A DNA stretch of 64,000 nucleotides from Halopseudomonas salina (lineage in GTDB: Bacteria > Pseudomonadota > Gammaproteobacteria > Pseudomonadales > Pseudomonadaceae). Below are positions 34,829 to 44,352 of the stretch, piece after piece; positions within the stretch are counted from its first letter, which is position 1; each line of letters opens with the position of its first letter. The stretch lies in assembly GCF_008641105.1 (NCBI RefSeq), contig NZ_VTTI01000003.1, positions 84,981-148,980 on the forward strand, given 5' to 3'. A program made the translations under genes and the position numbers. A model generated the notes under the pieces. That model searched no databases. It saw only the letters and a program-made list of their open reading frames with translations, and was not told the origin of the DNA.

Positions 34829-36015
34829 TAGCGGTTCCTGCTCAGTACCATGAGTGAAATGTCATCCGGCATTACCTTGCCCGGCTGCAAGCCGAAACTA
34901 CCCAGCAGCGCCTGCATGTTGCCTTCGCACTTTTCTACCATCGCTGGCAGATGTGCTTCCTTGTTTCTCAGGGTAGTCCCTTCCACGCAATCGAGCACGC
35001 CGTCAGAGCATAAAACCAGACTGAAGGCAGTTGGTAGATCAATCTTGTGGTTTTCATACTGCGCGTCGACGAACAAGCCCACCGGCTTACCTTTACCCTG
35101 CAGGTAGGTGGCCTGACCGTTGGCATAGAGCAGCGGTAATGGCAGATGCCCGCCGATGCTATAGGTCAGGGTGTTATCGGTTTCGTCAATTACTCCGCCA
35201 AGCATGGTCACGTGTTTGCCAAGTTTGCAGCTGATCAGGCCACGATTGATGTGCCCAAGCACATCAGACGGCAAGAACGCGATGGGGCTGCTGTCACCCT
35301 GGCGTCGCTGTTCATAAAGCAGCCGGGTTGTCATGAACTTGAGCAGGACGGTAGCGAACGCGGAGGACGCCCCGTGGCCCGAAACATCAGCCAGATAAAA
35401 TGCGAGCTGCGTGTCGGATATCCGGAAATAGTCGACAAAATCTCCAGAAAGATACAAGGACGGTATGATTCGCCGCTCGAAGGTGTACTCCCCGCTGACC
35501 CAGGGTGATTGGGGCAACATGTTCAGCTGCACCTGATGCCCGGCGGCCTGATCATCCTTGAGCTCCTGCAGACGATTCTCAAGCTCGCTGTTGGCCGCCT
35601 CGAGCCGCTCGCGAATACGGCGATTTTCAATACGCAGGCGACTCTGATCCAATGTCCGCTTGACCACGAGTTCGACCATTGCGATATCGAGCATCGGCTT
35701 GATCAGGTAGTCCTGGGCGCCGGCACGCAACGCCTCGACTGCCTGGGGCATCTGAGTAGAGGGAGCAATCACGACCAGCGATGCATCCGCGGCTGCCGAA
35801 ACGGCCTGCAGCACGGATGCAAAACCCTCGGGTTCGGCCAGATGCAGATTGCACAGAACCAGCTCGGGCCGTTGGGCGGAGAACTGCTGCAAGCCGTCGG
35901 CCGCGCTCGCGGCCTGCAATACTTCAAAGCCGCAGTTCTGCAATCGAGTGGCGATATTCTGCCGGAAAGCGCTGTCATCATCGATAACCAGCAAGGTCGT
36001 GCCAGTAAGCTGCAT
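34828..36015 (-). CDS. rssB: Response regulator with PP2C phosphatase output (RssB-like), degenerate receiver
   Basis: A 395-aa protein. The N-terminal receiver-like domain is at 1–120, then a coiled-coil linker (about 125–160, ENRRIRERLEAANSELENRL) and a C-terminal SpoIIE/RsbU-type PP2C domain (SGDFVDYF, ADVSGHGASSAF, LCSDGVLD, DDISLMVL). The acidic pair D12–D14 and the LIKP lysine are kept, but the phospho-acceptor position reads LVLCNLHL with Asn56 instead of Asp, and the switch Thr is Ala (VVIAPS). It therefore may not be phosphorylated in the normal way. It forms an operon with the STAS gene, its probable substrate. Confidence 0.88.
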   Translation of the reverse strand: MQLTGTTLLVIDDDSAFRQNIATRLQNCGFEVLQAASAADGLQQFSAQRPELVLCNLHLAEPEGFASVLQAVSAAADASLVVIAPSTQMPQAVEALRAGAQDYLIKPMLDIAMVELVVKRTLDQSRLRIENRRIRERLEAANSELENRLQELKDDQAAGHQVQLNMLPQSPWVSGEYTFERRIIPSLYLSGDFVDYFRISDTQLAFYLADVSGHGASSAFATVLLKFMTTRLLYEQRRQGDSSPIAFLPSDVLGHINRGLISCKLGKHVTMLGGVIDETDNTLTYSIGGHLPLPLLYANGQATYLQGKGKPVGLFVDAQYENHKIDLPTAFSLVLCSDGVLDCVEGTTLRNKEAHLPAMVEKCEGNMQALLGSFGLQPGKVMPDDISLMVLSRNR

Positions 36016-36261
36016 AGAGTCCCTACGTCAATGCGCGACAGCTCAGCGGGCTGCGGGCCACAGGGTGTGTGTCGAAGCCAGATAACCTGACGTTTTCAAG
36101 GGCCAAACAGTACTCCCATCCGCCTGCCCAGGCAACCGTCATGGCATGGTGCCAGAACGCTTGTGCGCAACAGAGCGTAGAACTAGGATAGGGTGGACAG
36201 GCGAAACCGGTAAGCACGCTCTCAGGATTCGCTACAGCATAGCCAGCAAGGGAGTTATCGC

Positions 36262-36567
36262 ATGTCGTTCCATGACCAGCAATACAGAGAAAAACGCGAT
36301 TTCATCCGCATGAAAGTTGAAGCACGGGCAACCCTGACGCTGCAGGAGGGTGGCGAGGTAATTCAGGCAGATTGTCAGGATCTTTCAAGTCAGGGTGTGC
36401 AGATCGTACTTGATCGCCCCTTGCCGGAGAACACTCATCTGAGCCTGTCCATCCCCTCCCCGACCCCCGGCCTCCAGGGGCTGGAAGCAGAAGGTCAGGT
36501 GATGCGGTGCGAACCGATAGATAGTGGACAGTTCATTGTAGGTGTCTATTTCAACAGCCTTAAATGA
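36262..36567 (+). CDS. PilZ-domain c-di-GMP-binding protein
   Basis: A 101-aa single-domain PilZ protein. Both ligand motifs are present: RxxxR as R12-D-F-I-R16 and DxSxxG as D40-LSSQ-G45. These predict binding of cyclic di-GMP. GGGAG lies upstream of ATG 36262. It stands between rssB and mlaA on its own strand; P. aeruginosa has a PilZ gene (PA2799) at the same place as I recall. The downstream target is unknown. Confidence 0.88.
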   Translation: MSFHDQQYREKRDFIRMKVEARATLTLQEGGEVIQADCQDLSSQGVQIVLDRPLPENTHLSLSIPSPTPGLQGLEAEGQVMRCEPIDSGQFIVGVYFNSLK

Positions 36568-36579
36568 GCAATCAGGGGC

Positions 36580-37308
36580 TTAGAACGGATCTTCGACTTC
36601 GCCGTCCTTGACCTGGAATTCGCGATTCTGCAGAAAGGCATTGCGAACGAAACGGTAACGATCGCCCCTGATCAACTTCTCACGTGACAGCAGGCTGGCC
36701 CGTGTATCGACCAGAGCGGTACCTATAGCGGTATTCCGGGTTGGTACGTGATCGACCTGTTCGACATAGGTATATCTGGCAAAGCTTTCCGGAATCCTCG
36801 AGCCACCATCGCGCACAGTGCTTGGTCCGAGCAGTGGCAATACGATGTATGGACCGCTAGGCACACCCCAGGCTCCCAGAGTCTGACCAAAATCTTCGTC
36901 ATTGCGTTGCAGGCCCATCTTCGTGGCCACATCGAAAACACCCAGAACACCTACAGTCGAGTTGAGCAGGAAGCGTGCTGTGTCGATACCTGCAGCATGA
37001 AACTTGCCCTGCAGGGTGTCGTTTACCAAATTACGGGGCTCACCCAGGTTACTGAACACGTTACTGATGCTGTTGCTTACAGGCTCGGGCACAACACGGT
37101 CATAGACTTTCGCTACGGGCTTGAGAGTAAAACGATCAACGGTATCATTGAAGCTGAAGATAGCTCGATTGACTGGCTCCCATGGATCCGGCTCAACAGA
37201 CTCCGCTGCGTAGTCGTCATAGTCTTCCTGAGCCATGACCCCACCTGCGCCGGCAACGGATACCAATCCGGCAAACACAATAGATACTGTAAATGGCAAC
37301 ACCTTCAT
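36580..37308 (-). CDS. mlaA: Outer-membrane lipid asymmetry protein MlaA (VacJ)
   Basis: A 242-aa MlaA/VacJ protein that removes mislocalised phospholipids from the outer leaflet of the outer membrane. Family motifs are DPWEPVNRAIFSFNDTVDRF, NVFSNLGEPRNLVNDTLQGKF, DFGQTLGAWGVPSGPYIVLPLLGPSTVRD and the C-terminal Tyr/Arg stretch. The N terminus (MKVLPFTVSIVFAGLVSVAGAGGVMA) is a signal peptide without a clear lipobox cysteine, so it may be a non-lipidated form. Confidence 0.93.
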   Translation of the reverse strand: MKVLPFTVSIVFAGLVSVAGAGGVMAQEDYDDYAAESVEPDPWEPVNRAIFSFNDTVDRFTLKPVAKVYDRVVPEPVSNSISNVFSNLGEPRNLVNDTLQGKFHAAGIDTARFLLNSTVGVLGVFDVATKMGLQRNDEDFGQTLGAWGVPSGPYIVLPLLGPSTVRDGGSRIPESFARYTYVEQVDHVPTRNTAIGTALVDTRASLLSREKLIRGDRYRFVRNAFLQNREFQVKDGEVEDPF

Positions 37309-37516
37309 TGGGACTCTCCCTGATTCTGGATTCGGCGCGCACGCTTCCCACCTATACCTCTAGCGCTCGCAGAGGGTCAGTGTAATGCAAAAGTCATCGT
37401 CCTATCACCGGTTTAACCTGTAACTTCATTTCCCCGCGAGAGCACCAAGCAACAAGACGCCAACGACACAGGCAGCTATAGTGACTTCAGACCATCAATC
37501 AAAACAGGAGCAGACA

Positions 37517-37792
37517 ATGCCCGCGCAACAACTGAAGAATCAGCTGGAAGATCTGCAGCGCCTGCTGGCGGAGACCGATCAACCGCTCTCCCCGCAAGAG
37601 CGTCAATCGTTACAGCAATTGCATGACCGAATCGAAGCGCGGCTTCTGGCTACCCAGGGCGAGTCCAACCCCGAGGATGCCAATCTGGTTGACAGCGTAA
37701 ATCTGTCAATCGAGCATTTCTACGCCCGCCATCCGACCGTGGCAGGAACGCTTCAGCGAGTTGTGCAGGCACTGTCGGACATGGGTATCTGA
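37517..37792 (+). CDS. DUF4404-family small protein
   Basis: A 91-aa, mostly helical, soluble protein of unknown function, of the DUF4404 type. Features are LKNQLEDLQRLLAETDQPLSPQERQSLQQLHDRIE-like helices (shown in part) and a C-terminal SIEHFYARHPTVAGTLQRVV motif. I chose ATG 37517 because AGGAG lies 7 nt upstream; the open frame extends back to 37481. It converges with queF 16 nt away and is divergent from mlaA. Confidence 0.75.
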   Translation: MPAQQLKNQLEDLQRLLAETDQPLSPQERQSLQQLHDRIEARLLATQGESNPEDANLVDSVNLSIEHFYARHPTVAGTLQRVVQALSDMGI

Positions 37793-37808
37793 AGCACAAC
37801 AAGACTCT

Positions 37809-38645
37809 TTACTGGCGGGCCAACCTCAGATTTTCGGGGAAGCTCGCCGCCGTTGACCTGTATGGGTTGATATCCAACCCTCCGCGACGCACATAGCGCG
37901 CATAGACCGACAGCTCGGCCCCCTCACCCAGCAACGGCAACAGATCGGTAAAAATACGCTCCACGCACTGTTCATGAAAATCCGCGTGCTGGCGGAAAGA
38001 CACCAGATAACGCAGCAGCGAAGCGTGATCCAACCGTTTACCCGCATAGGTAATGGCGACACTGGCCCAGTCCGGCTGGCCGGTTACCGGGCAGTTGGAC
38101 TTGAGCAGATGGCTGTGCAGCATTTCACGGGCGTAACCGCCAGCATCAGCCAATGCCAGCAATGACGCATCGTACTCGTAGCAGTCGATCCGCACGTCGG
38201 CATCATCAATGCACTCCCCGGGCAAATGTGCCATGCCCGTCGCGTGTAACTGCCCCATGGTAAACATGCGCACCATTACAGGCCCCTGCGCCGCCACGCT
38301 CAGATCGGACTCCAAGGTGCGTAATACCTCCGCACGGTCCCGAAAGACGGTCTGGTTGAAGGAGTTGAGATACAGCTTGAACGACTTCGACTCGACAATA
38401 CGTCGGGCCTTGAGAGGAAAAATGAATTCAGCGGCGGCAACTGCCGGCTTGCCCGAGGGGGTTAACCAAGATAACTCATAGCAGTTCCAGATATCCGCGC
38501 CATGGAACGGCAGATTATCAGCCTCCAGCCCCAACTCCTGCCATTTCGGTTCGCGCGCAATGGGAAACAGCAAAGATGGCGTGTAAACGCTTACATAGGC
38601 ACTACTCTTGCCCAGAGGCGACTGCTCAGCGGGGTGCTGGTTCAT
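37809..38645 (-). CDS. queF: 7-cyano-7-deazaguanine (preQ0) reductase QueF
   Basis: A 278-aa NADPH-dependent nitrile reductase making preQ1 for queuosine in tRNA. It is the long two-half form as in E. coli. The QueF signature [15 protein letters not shown] is in the N half, and the catalytic cysteine lies in [14 protein letters not shown] with the following [22 protein letters not shown] chose ATG 38645 (MNQHPAEQ); the frame extends to 38702 without support. Confidence 0.96.
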   Translation of the reverse strand: MNQHPAEQSPLGKSSAYVSVYTPSLLFPIAREPKWQELGLEADNLPFHGADIWNCYELSWLTPSGKPAVAAAEFIFPLKARRIVESKSFKLYLNSFNQTVFRDRAEVLRTLESDLSVAAQGPVMVRMFTMGQLHATGMAHLPGECIDDADVRIDCYEYDASLLALADAGGYAREMLHSHLLKSNCPVTGQPDWASVAITYAGKRLDHASLLRYLVSFRQHADFHEQCVERIFTDLLPLLGEGAELSVYARYVRRGGLDINPYRSTAASFPENLRLARQ

Positions 38646-38720
38646 GATGAATCTCCTTGCAGACAGGCGCAAATCATACTCCGCGCCTTCCCTGCAGGCC
38701 ACTACTGTCAGTGCCTGTGG

Positions 38721-39497
38721 CTATTGACGCATACCAATACCACGTGACAGCAGCCAGTAGCTGATCGAATAGAGCAGGACGATGAACACACCCATCAGGG
38801 TCAGAGCCACACCTATGGGGATATCCGAAACACCCAGAATACCGTAGCGGAAGGCATTGACCATGTGCAGAATCGGATTGACCATCGACACCTTCTGCCA
38901 GAACTCCGGCAGCATGCTGATGCTGTAGAAAACACCGCCCAGATAGGTCAGCGGCGTCAGTACAAAGGTCGGAATGATCGAAATGTCATCGAAGGTCTTG
39001 GCGAATACGGCGTTAATGAAACCGCCAAGTGCAAAAACCAGAGAGGTAAGAAAGACCACAGCTACTGTCAGCCCCAGATGCTGAACCTGCAGGCGGGTGA
39101 AAAACAGGGACATGATAGTCACGATCAGACCCACCGCCAGCCCGCGTGCAACACCGCCGAACACATACCCCAGCAGGATGGTATGTGGCGAGACCGGAGC
39201 AACCATCAACTCCTCGATCGAGCGCTGGAACTTGGTGCTGAAGAAGCTCGACACCACGTTGGAGTAGCTATTGGTAATCACTGACATCATGATCAGACCG
39301 GGCACGATGTAATCGATATAGGCGTACCCGTCCATGGTGCCGATACGGCTGCCGATCAGATTGCCGAAAATGACAAAGTACAGGGCCATGGTAATGCCCG
39401 GGGGCAGCAGGGTCTGTGGCCAGATCCGGGTAAATCGGCGTATTTCCTTGAACAGGATGGTCTTGAAAGCCACCCAGGTTGTGCGCCAGTGATTCAT
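38721..39497 (-). CDS. yadH: ABC-2 type transporter permease (YadH)
   Basis: A 258-aa inner-membrane permease with six hydrophobic segments (for example ALYFVIFGNLIG, GLIMMSVITNSYSNVVSSFF, YVFGGVARGLAVGLIVTIM, FVLTPLTYLGGVFYSISMLP). It matches YadH. The gene starts 4 nt inside the ATPase gene and forms an exporter with it. The substrate is unknown. Confidence 0.92.
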   Translation of the reverse strand: MNHWRTTWVAFKTILFKEIRRFTRIWPQTLLPPGITMALYFVIFGNLIGSRIGTMDGYAYIDYIVPGLIMMSVITNSYSNVVSSFFSTKFQRSIEELMVAPVSPHTILLGYVFGGVARGLAVGLIVTIMSLFFTRLQVQHLGLTVAVVFLTSLVFALGGFINAVFAKTFDDISIIPTFVLTPLTYLGGVFYSISMLPEFWQKVSMVNPILHMVNAFRYGILGVSDIPIGVALTLMGVFIVLLYSISYWLLSRGIGMRQ

Positions 39498-40435
39498 CGG
39501 GCGGCCCCTTTTGCTTTTTCGGTATTTTCATCAACCAGAGCCAGAAACAGTTCTTCCAGCCGATTACTGCGGTTGCGCATGCTGAGTACGTGCAAACCCA
39601 TCTCGTTCAGCTGGGCAAAAAGAGCGTTGAGCCCCTGACTCTTTTCAACCTGAACCGCCAGCGTATGCTCATCCAGCAGACTGCAGGGATAACCTTTCAG
39701 CTCAGGAGGCTCGTCCATGATTGTCTGACAGTCGAGCAGAAAGGTTTCGGTATGCAGCTCGAGCAAGAGTTCGCGCATGCTGGTGTTATGAATGATCTGA
39801 CCCTGATCAATGATCGCGATGTTCTTGCACAGCTGCTCAGCTTCCTCCAGATAATGGGTGGTAAGCACGATGGTGATGCCACGACCGTTTATTTCCTGAA
39901 GAAATTGCCACATCGACCGACGGATCTCGATATCCACACCCGCTGTGGGCTCATCAAGAATCAGGAGTTTTGGCTCATGGATCAACGCGCGCGCGATCAT
40001 CAATCGGCGCTTCATGCCGCCAGACAGCATCCGCGAAGGCTCGTCGCGCTTGTCCCATAGACCCAGGCGTTTGAGATACCGTTCGGCTCGCTCCCTGGCT
40101 TCGCGCAAGGGTATACCGTAATAACCCGCCTGATTGACCAGAATATCCATGGTCTTTTCAAACTGACTGAAATTGAATTCCTGCGGCACAACGCCAATGC
40201 AACGCTTGGCATTCATCAGATCGGTATCCAGGTCATGCCCGAATACGCTCACTTGGCCCGAAGACTTGTTGACCAGTGAAGAAAGAATACCGATGGTGGT
40301 CGACTTGCCGGCCCCATTGGGCCCCAGCAAAGCAAAAAAATCACCCTGCTGTACCTCCAGATCAACTCCCTTGAGCGCCTGAAAGTCGTTACCGTAGGTT
40401 TTGTGCAGGCCTCGAATACTGATTGCTGACGTCAT
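39494..40435 (-). CDS. yadG: ABC transporter ATP-binding protein (YadG)
   Basis: A 313-aa ATPase of the ABC-2/drug export type. Walker A is GPNGAGKST, the signature is LSGGMKRRLMIARAL, Walker B is LLILDEPTAGVD and the switch His is in TTHYLEEAE. The C-terminal MRNRSNRLEELFLALV stretch resembles E. coli YadG closely. I chose ATG 40435 (MTSAISIRG), which starts the ABC fold; an in-frame ATG lies at 40456. Confidence 0.95.
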   Translation of the reverse strand: MTSAISIRGLHKTYGNDFQALKGVDLEVQQGDFFALLGPNGAGKSTTIGILSSLVNKSSGQVSVFGHDLDTDLMNAKRCIGVVPQEFNFSQFEKTMDILVNQAGYYGIPLREARERAERYLKRLGLWDKRDEPSRMLSGGMKRRLMIARALIHEPKLLILDEPTAGVDIEIRRSMWQFLQEINGRGITIVLTTHYLEEAEQLCKNIAIIDQGQIIHNTSMRELLLELHTETFLLDCQTIMDEPPELKGYPCSLLDEHTLAVQVEKSQGLNALFAQLNEMGLHVLSMRNRSNRLEELFLALVDENTEKAKGAAR

Positions 40436-40674
40436 GCATACTTCCCGTCTAGGCATTGGAATGAGCCTATATGGGGTCGCAGCCCCGCAAAATCAAGAGC
40501 CCTGTACACAGGTACGCCCCGACAGGCGGGAAACCCCCGAAACCGCGGGTCCCTTCCGCCCTCTTCAAGCACCGCTCTTACCTCCTGCGCTCATTCAGTT
40601 ACATCAGCCGATTACCCTTGATGGGCTCTAGCGTCTATGCTGGAATCTGAATTTACGTAATCAAGGAGTGTTGA

Positions 40675-43143
40675 ATGATGATCCTGCTATGGCTCGTCGG
40701 CCTGGTGCTGGGCATAGCCGTGCTGGCTTACATGCGCGCCGGCCTGCTCAACAGCTGTATCGCTGTTGGCGTCTACTTGCTGGCGATGACGGTATTTTCC
40801 TCCGCGCACTGGCTGGTCTACCTGGTGCTATGGGCACTGTTCCTGGGCATCGCAATCCCCCTCAACATGCCAGACTGGCGGCGCTCGGCAATAAGCAAGC
40901 CGCTGTTCAAATGGTTCAAGAAGGTGCTGCCACCGATTTCAGATACCGAGCAGGAAGCCCTCGAGGCCGGCACGGTATGGTGGGATGGTGAGCTTTTCAC
41001 CGGCCGCCCTGATTGGAACAAGCTGCACAGCTTCCCCAAGCCGGTGCTGACCGAGGAAGAAAAGGCGTTTCTTGATGGCCCGGTAGAAGAAGTTTGCCGC
41101 ATGACAGATGAGTGGGAAGTCACCACTGAATTGCAGGACCTCCCCGAGCCAGTCTGGCAGTACATTCGCAGCAACGGTTTTTTCGGCCTGATCATTCCCA
41201 AGGAGTATGGCGGCAAGGGCTTCTCCGCCTATGCACACTCGCAGATTGCCATGAAACTGGCCAGCCGCAGTGGCGACCTGGGCTCCACCGTGATGGTGCC
41301 CAATTCACTGGGGCCAGCGGAACTGCTGATGCAGTTCGGCACCGAGGAGCAGAAGAATCACTATCTGCCCCGACTGTCTGACGGGACAGACATTCCCTGC
41401 TTTGCATTGACCTCTGCCGACGCCGGCTCGGATGCAGGCGCCATGCCTGACCGCGCAGTAGTATGCAAAGGCCAGTGGGAAGGCAAAGAGGTTATCGGTC
41501 TCAGTGTTACCTGGGACAAGCGTTACATCACCCTGGGTCCGGTGGCGACGATTCTGGGCCTGGCGTTCAAGGTTTACGATCCCGAAAAGCTGCTGGGTGA
41601 CGAGGAAGAACGTGGGGTCAGCCTCGCATTGATCCCCACCGAAACACCCGGCGTGGAAATTGGCAACCGCCATTTCCCGCTGAACGCCGCCTTCATGAAC
41701 GGACCCAACTCGGGCAAGGACGTCTTCATCCCGCTCAGCTATCTGATCGGCGGCGAGGAGATGATCGGCAAGGGCTGGATCATGTTGATGAACTGCCTGT
41801 CCGTAGGACGCTCCATCTCCCTGCCGGCCGGCAGCACCGGCGGAGCCAAGATGGCGAGCATGACGACCGGAGCCTACGCGCGCATCCGTCGCCAGTTCGG
41901 CATGCCGATCGGTGAATTCGAGGGCATTCAGGAAGCACTCGGACGCATCGGCGGCAATACCTACGTGATGAATGCCGCACGTACCATGACCGCCGGCGCA
42001 GTAGACCTGGGCGAGAAGCCATCGGTGCTGTCAGCTGTGGTCAAGTATCATCTGACCGAGCGGATGCGTCAGTGCATCAACGATGCCATGGACATCCACG
42101 GCGGCAAGGGTATCTGCATGGGGCCCAAGAACTACCTGGGGCGTGCGTATCAGGCCGTGCCGATCTCGATAACCGTGGAAGGCGCGAACATCCTCACGCG
42201 CAACATGATGATCTTCGGCCAGGGCGCCATACGCTGCCATCCGTTTGTGCTCAAGGAAATGCAGGCCACCCAGGATGAGGATGAGAGCCGCGCACTCAAG
42301 CGCTTTGACAACCTGTTGTTCGAGCACATCGGGTTCGCCGTGGGCAATGCCTCTGGGAGCTTCCTGCTGGCCCTTACCGGCGCCCGCTTCGTCAAAACGC
42401 CAGGTAACAAGCATACCCGCCGTTATTACCAGCAGCTGTCGCGCCTGGCGGCCTCGTTCGCGACCCTCACTGATGTCACCATGATGATTCTGGGCGGCGA
42501 GCTCAAACGCCGTGAGCGCATCTCGGCTCGCCTGGGCGATGTCCTGAGCAATCTGTATATGGCCAGCGCCACGCTCAAGCAGTACCAGGATCAGGGTTGC
42601 CCTGAGGAAGACCTGCCGTTTGTACAATGGGGCGTGGAAGATCTGCTGGCCAAGACAGAACAGGCCATGCACGAGATTATTCATAACTTCCCGGATACCC
42701 GCATGGGCGTCCTGCTGAGGGTACTGGTGTTCCCGCTTGGACGGCACATGTCGCCACCTGCAGACAGCGTTACCGCCGAAGTGGCCAAAAGGCTGATGAC
42801 GCCCGGCGCGGCCAGGGATCGTCTCCTCGATGGCTGCTATCAGAGCCAGGACCCTGACGATGTCACGGGCCTGGTCAACGACACCCTGTACAAGGTCATC
42901 GCTGCCGATCCGCTGGAAGCGCGTATTGGCAAGGCGATCCACAAGAAGGAACTGGAGATTGCTCCAGGAGCCGATGAAGTGGATGCCGCGGTGGAAGCAG
43001 GTGTAATCACTGCCGACGACGCCAAGGTGATCCGCGATGCCAGGGTGGCCCGCGATGCGGTTATTGCCGTGGATGACTTCACCAAGGAAGAGATGACTCC
43101 CAAACCCAGGAAACGCAAAGCTACTAGCGCCAAACCGGCGTAA
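40675..43143 (+). CDS. fadE: Acyl-CoA dehydrogenase FadE
   Basis: An 822-aa acyl-CoA dehydrogenase of the long FadE form, first step of fatty-acid beta-oxidation. The N terminus has hydrophobic segments (about 1–25 and 28–65) that tie it to the inner membrane. The dehydrogenase core follows with FFGLIIPKEYGGKGFSAYAHSQ, the FAD-binding CFALTSADAGSDAG loop and the IHGGKGICMGPKNYLGRAYQ motif. A C-terminal DUF1974-like extension ends in a Lys/Arg-rich tail. AGGAG precedes ATG 40675. Followed by a strong terminator. Confidence 0.95.
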   Translation: MMILLWLVGLVLGIAVLAYMRAGLLNSCIAVGVYLLAMTVFSSAHWLVYLVLWALFLGIAIPLNMPDWRRSAISKPLFKWFKKVLPPISDTEQEALEAGTVWWDGELFTGRPDWNKLHSFPKPVLTEEEKAFLDGPVEEVCRMTDEWEVTTELQDLPEPVWQYIRSNGFFGLIIPKEYGGKGFSAYAHSQIAMKLASRSGDLGSTVMVPNSLGPAELLMQFGTEEQKNHYLPRLSDGTDIPCFALTSADAGSDAGAMPDRAVVCKGQWEGKEVIGLSVTWDKRYITLGPVATILGLAFKVYDPEKLLGDEEERGVSLALIPTETPGVEIGNRHFPLNAAFMNGPNSGKDVFIPLSYLIGGEEMIGKGWIMLMNCLSVGRSISLPAGSTGGAKMASMTTGAYARIRRQFGMPIGEFEGIQEALGRIGGNTYVMNAARTMTAGAVDLGEKPSVLSAVVKYHLTERMRQCINDAMDIHGGKGICMGPKNYLGRAYQAVPISITVEGANILTRNMMIFGQGAIRCHPFVLKEMQATQDEDESRALKRFDNLLFEHIGFAVGNASGSFLLALTGARFVKTPGNKHTRRYYQQLSRLAASFATLTDVTMMILGGELKRRERISARLGDVLSNLYMASATLKQYQDQGCPEEDLPFVQWGVEDLLAKTEQAMHEIIHNFPDTRMGVLLRVLVFPLGRHMSPPADSVTAEVAKRLMTPGAARDRLLDGCYQSQDPDDVTGLVNDTLYKVIAADPLEARIGKAIHKKELEIAPGADEVDAAVEAGVITADDAKVIRDARVARDAVIAVDDFTKEEMTPKPRKRKATSAKPA

Positions 43144-43184
43144 GCAATACTCACCGGCCATCAGCGCCGGTGGGTCCTTTTGCC

Positions 43185-43216
43185 AGCGCCAGTGCAAGCC
43201 AGCACTGGCGCTTTTT
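43185..43216 (+). terminator. Rho-independent terminator after fadE
   Basis: A perfect 11-bp stem AGCGCCAGTGC/GCACTGGCGCT with loop AAGCCA is followed by TTTTTG. A second GC-rich hairpin (CACCGGC/GCCGGTG) lies just upstream at about 43152–43172. Confidence 0.9.
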
Positions 43217-43251
43217 GTTAGACTCCGCGGCATAGCCTCAGGAGTCCCACT

Positions 43252-43653
43252 ATGAATCCCGATCTACCCTATCACCGCTATCACATGGCCTTGCTCAAGA
43301 GCCTGTTCGACACCCTGCGCGCCCAATCCGTGCTCATGGAGCAGGTGCCCGAAGAGAGTAATATTCTATTTCTGGAGCGCTTTGACGAGATGATCGGCCA
43401 ACTCGAGGCCGGGGATCACGACGCGATGTATAGCGGACAGGAAATCCTCTGCCAGATCATCAGCCGCTACCCTCAGATCGCACACCTTATACCCCGTGAC
43501 CTGCTTTGGTATTTCGGGGGCGACTGTCTGCATTTCATGCCCGACGAAGAAATAGCCCAATACCAGTTGATTGACGAACACCGTGCCGCAGCGGAAGAGC
43601 GCGGTGAAGAATTCAACTGGGAGCAGGCAAGGCAACTGATTCAGAGCCCCTAA
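43252..43653 (+). CDS. PA2817-family protein
   Basis: A 133-aa soluble, acidic protein of unknown function with features I associate with the PA2817 family: MNPDLPYHRYHMALLKSLFD, LFLERFDEMIGQLEAGDHDAMY and DLLWYFGGDCLHFMPDEEI. GGAG precedes the ATG. It follows fadE as in P. aeruginosa. No catalytic motif is seen. Confidence 0.75.
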   Translation: MNPDLPYHRYHMALLKSLFDTLRAQSVLMEQVPEESNILFLERFDEMIGQLEAGDHDAMYSGQEILCQIISRYPQIAHLIPRDLLWYFGGDCLHFMPDEEIAQYQLIDEHRAAAEERGEEFNWEQARQLIQSP

Positions 43654-43763
43654 ATTCGGATTGCCGGTTTCCCGGGAATGTCGAACTCCATCTCGACGGG
43701 TTTGATTTGCTGAACCCTTTGATCGAGGTGGAGCCACGCCCTCACGGGCCGAATAACAGGCAC

Positions 43764-43788
43764 AAAAAAACCGCCTTTCGGGCGGTTT
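43764..43788 (-). terminator. Terminator of the tRNA-Glu/tRNA-Gly operon
   Basis: The stem AAACCGCC/GGCGGTTT with loop TTTCG is preceded on the plus strand by a run of seven A, giving a T-tract on the minus strand. The plus-strand side also has TTTATTTG, so it may work in both directions and end the PA2817-like gene. Confidence 0.8.
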
Positions 43789-43800
43789 ATTTGTTACATA

Positions 43801-43876
<76 letters not shown>

Positions 43877-43891
43877 AAATCTGACGCCGAA

Positions 43892-43967
43892 TGGCGTCCC
43901 CTAGGGGACTCGAACCCCTGTTACCGCCGTGAAAGGGCGGTGTCCTAGGCCACTAGACGAAGGGGAC
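43892..43967 (-). tRNA. tRNA-Glu (TTC)
   Basis: A 76-nt cloverleaf with CCGCC/GGCGG anticodon stem, anticodon TTC and encoded CCA, identical to the copy at 2486–2561 as far as I can read. It is 15 nt upstream of tRNA-Gly on the minus strand. Confidence 0.97.
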
Positions 43968-44352
43968 ATTACCCGGTCTTTCATCATCAGGGCGTTAACC
44001 CCGACTTTCTTGCTGAACATTGTTCGCTGCAAGTGGCGCGCATTTTAGGCATGCACTGAATTGTCGTCAACCCCTAAGTCCATCTTTTTCCGGTTTATTT
44101 CCCAACCCCTGTGCAAACCTGCTCTGCAACTGCCAACCATCACGGATAGACATTTCTTGTTGCAACTTGACGCCAGTTGGATGACGCCGTGCCACTATTG
44201 GGTTAATGTTGACTGATACTAATGTATATCGACTGATTTGCACGCAGCACAGGGACCTGCTGCACAACCAACCGGCAACCCCAGGCATGGGTTTACACCG
44301 GGGCACCGCCGGCATCATGCCCGGTGCCAGTTTCCAAGAAGAGAGATTGATC
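43968..44352. other. Intergenic region between the tRNA-Glu/Gly operon and a membrane-protein gene
   Basis: This 385-nt stretch holds the minus-strand tRNA promoter at 44042–44070 and a leader of about 65 nt. To the right lie AT-rich sequences (TTGGGTTAATGTTGACTG) that could carry the promoter of the membrane-protein gene at 44353, but no clear -35/-10 pair with standard spacing was found. No gene is supported. Confidence 0.6.
44042..44070 (-). promoter_or_regulatory. Sigma70 promoter of the tRNA-Glu/Gly operon
   Basis: On the minus strand TTGACG (44065–44070), exactly 17 nt, TAAAAT (44042–44047), then discriminator GCGCGCC. The GC-rich discriminator matches stringently controlled stable-RNA promoters and resembles the promoter of the other tRNA operon. 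Confidence 0.8.

Noticed and set aside
44206..44352. Upstream in-frame start for the membrane protein at 44353
   Set aside because: The added 49 residues are not hydrophobic or conserved-looking, and a ribosome-binding site fits 44353.
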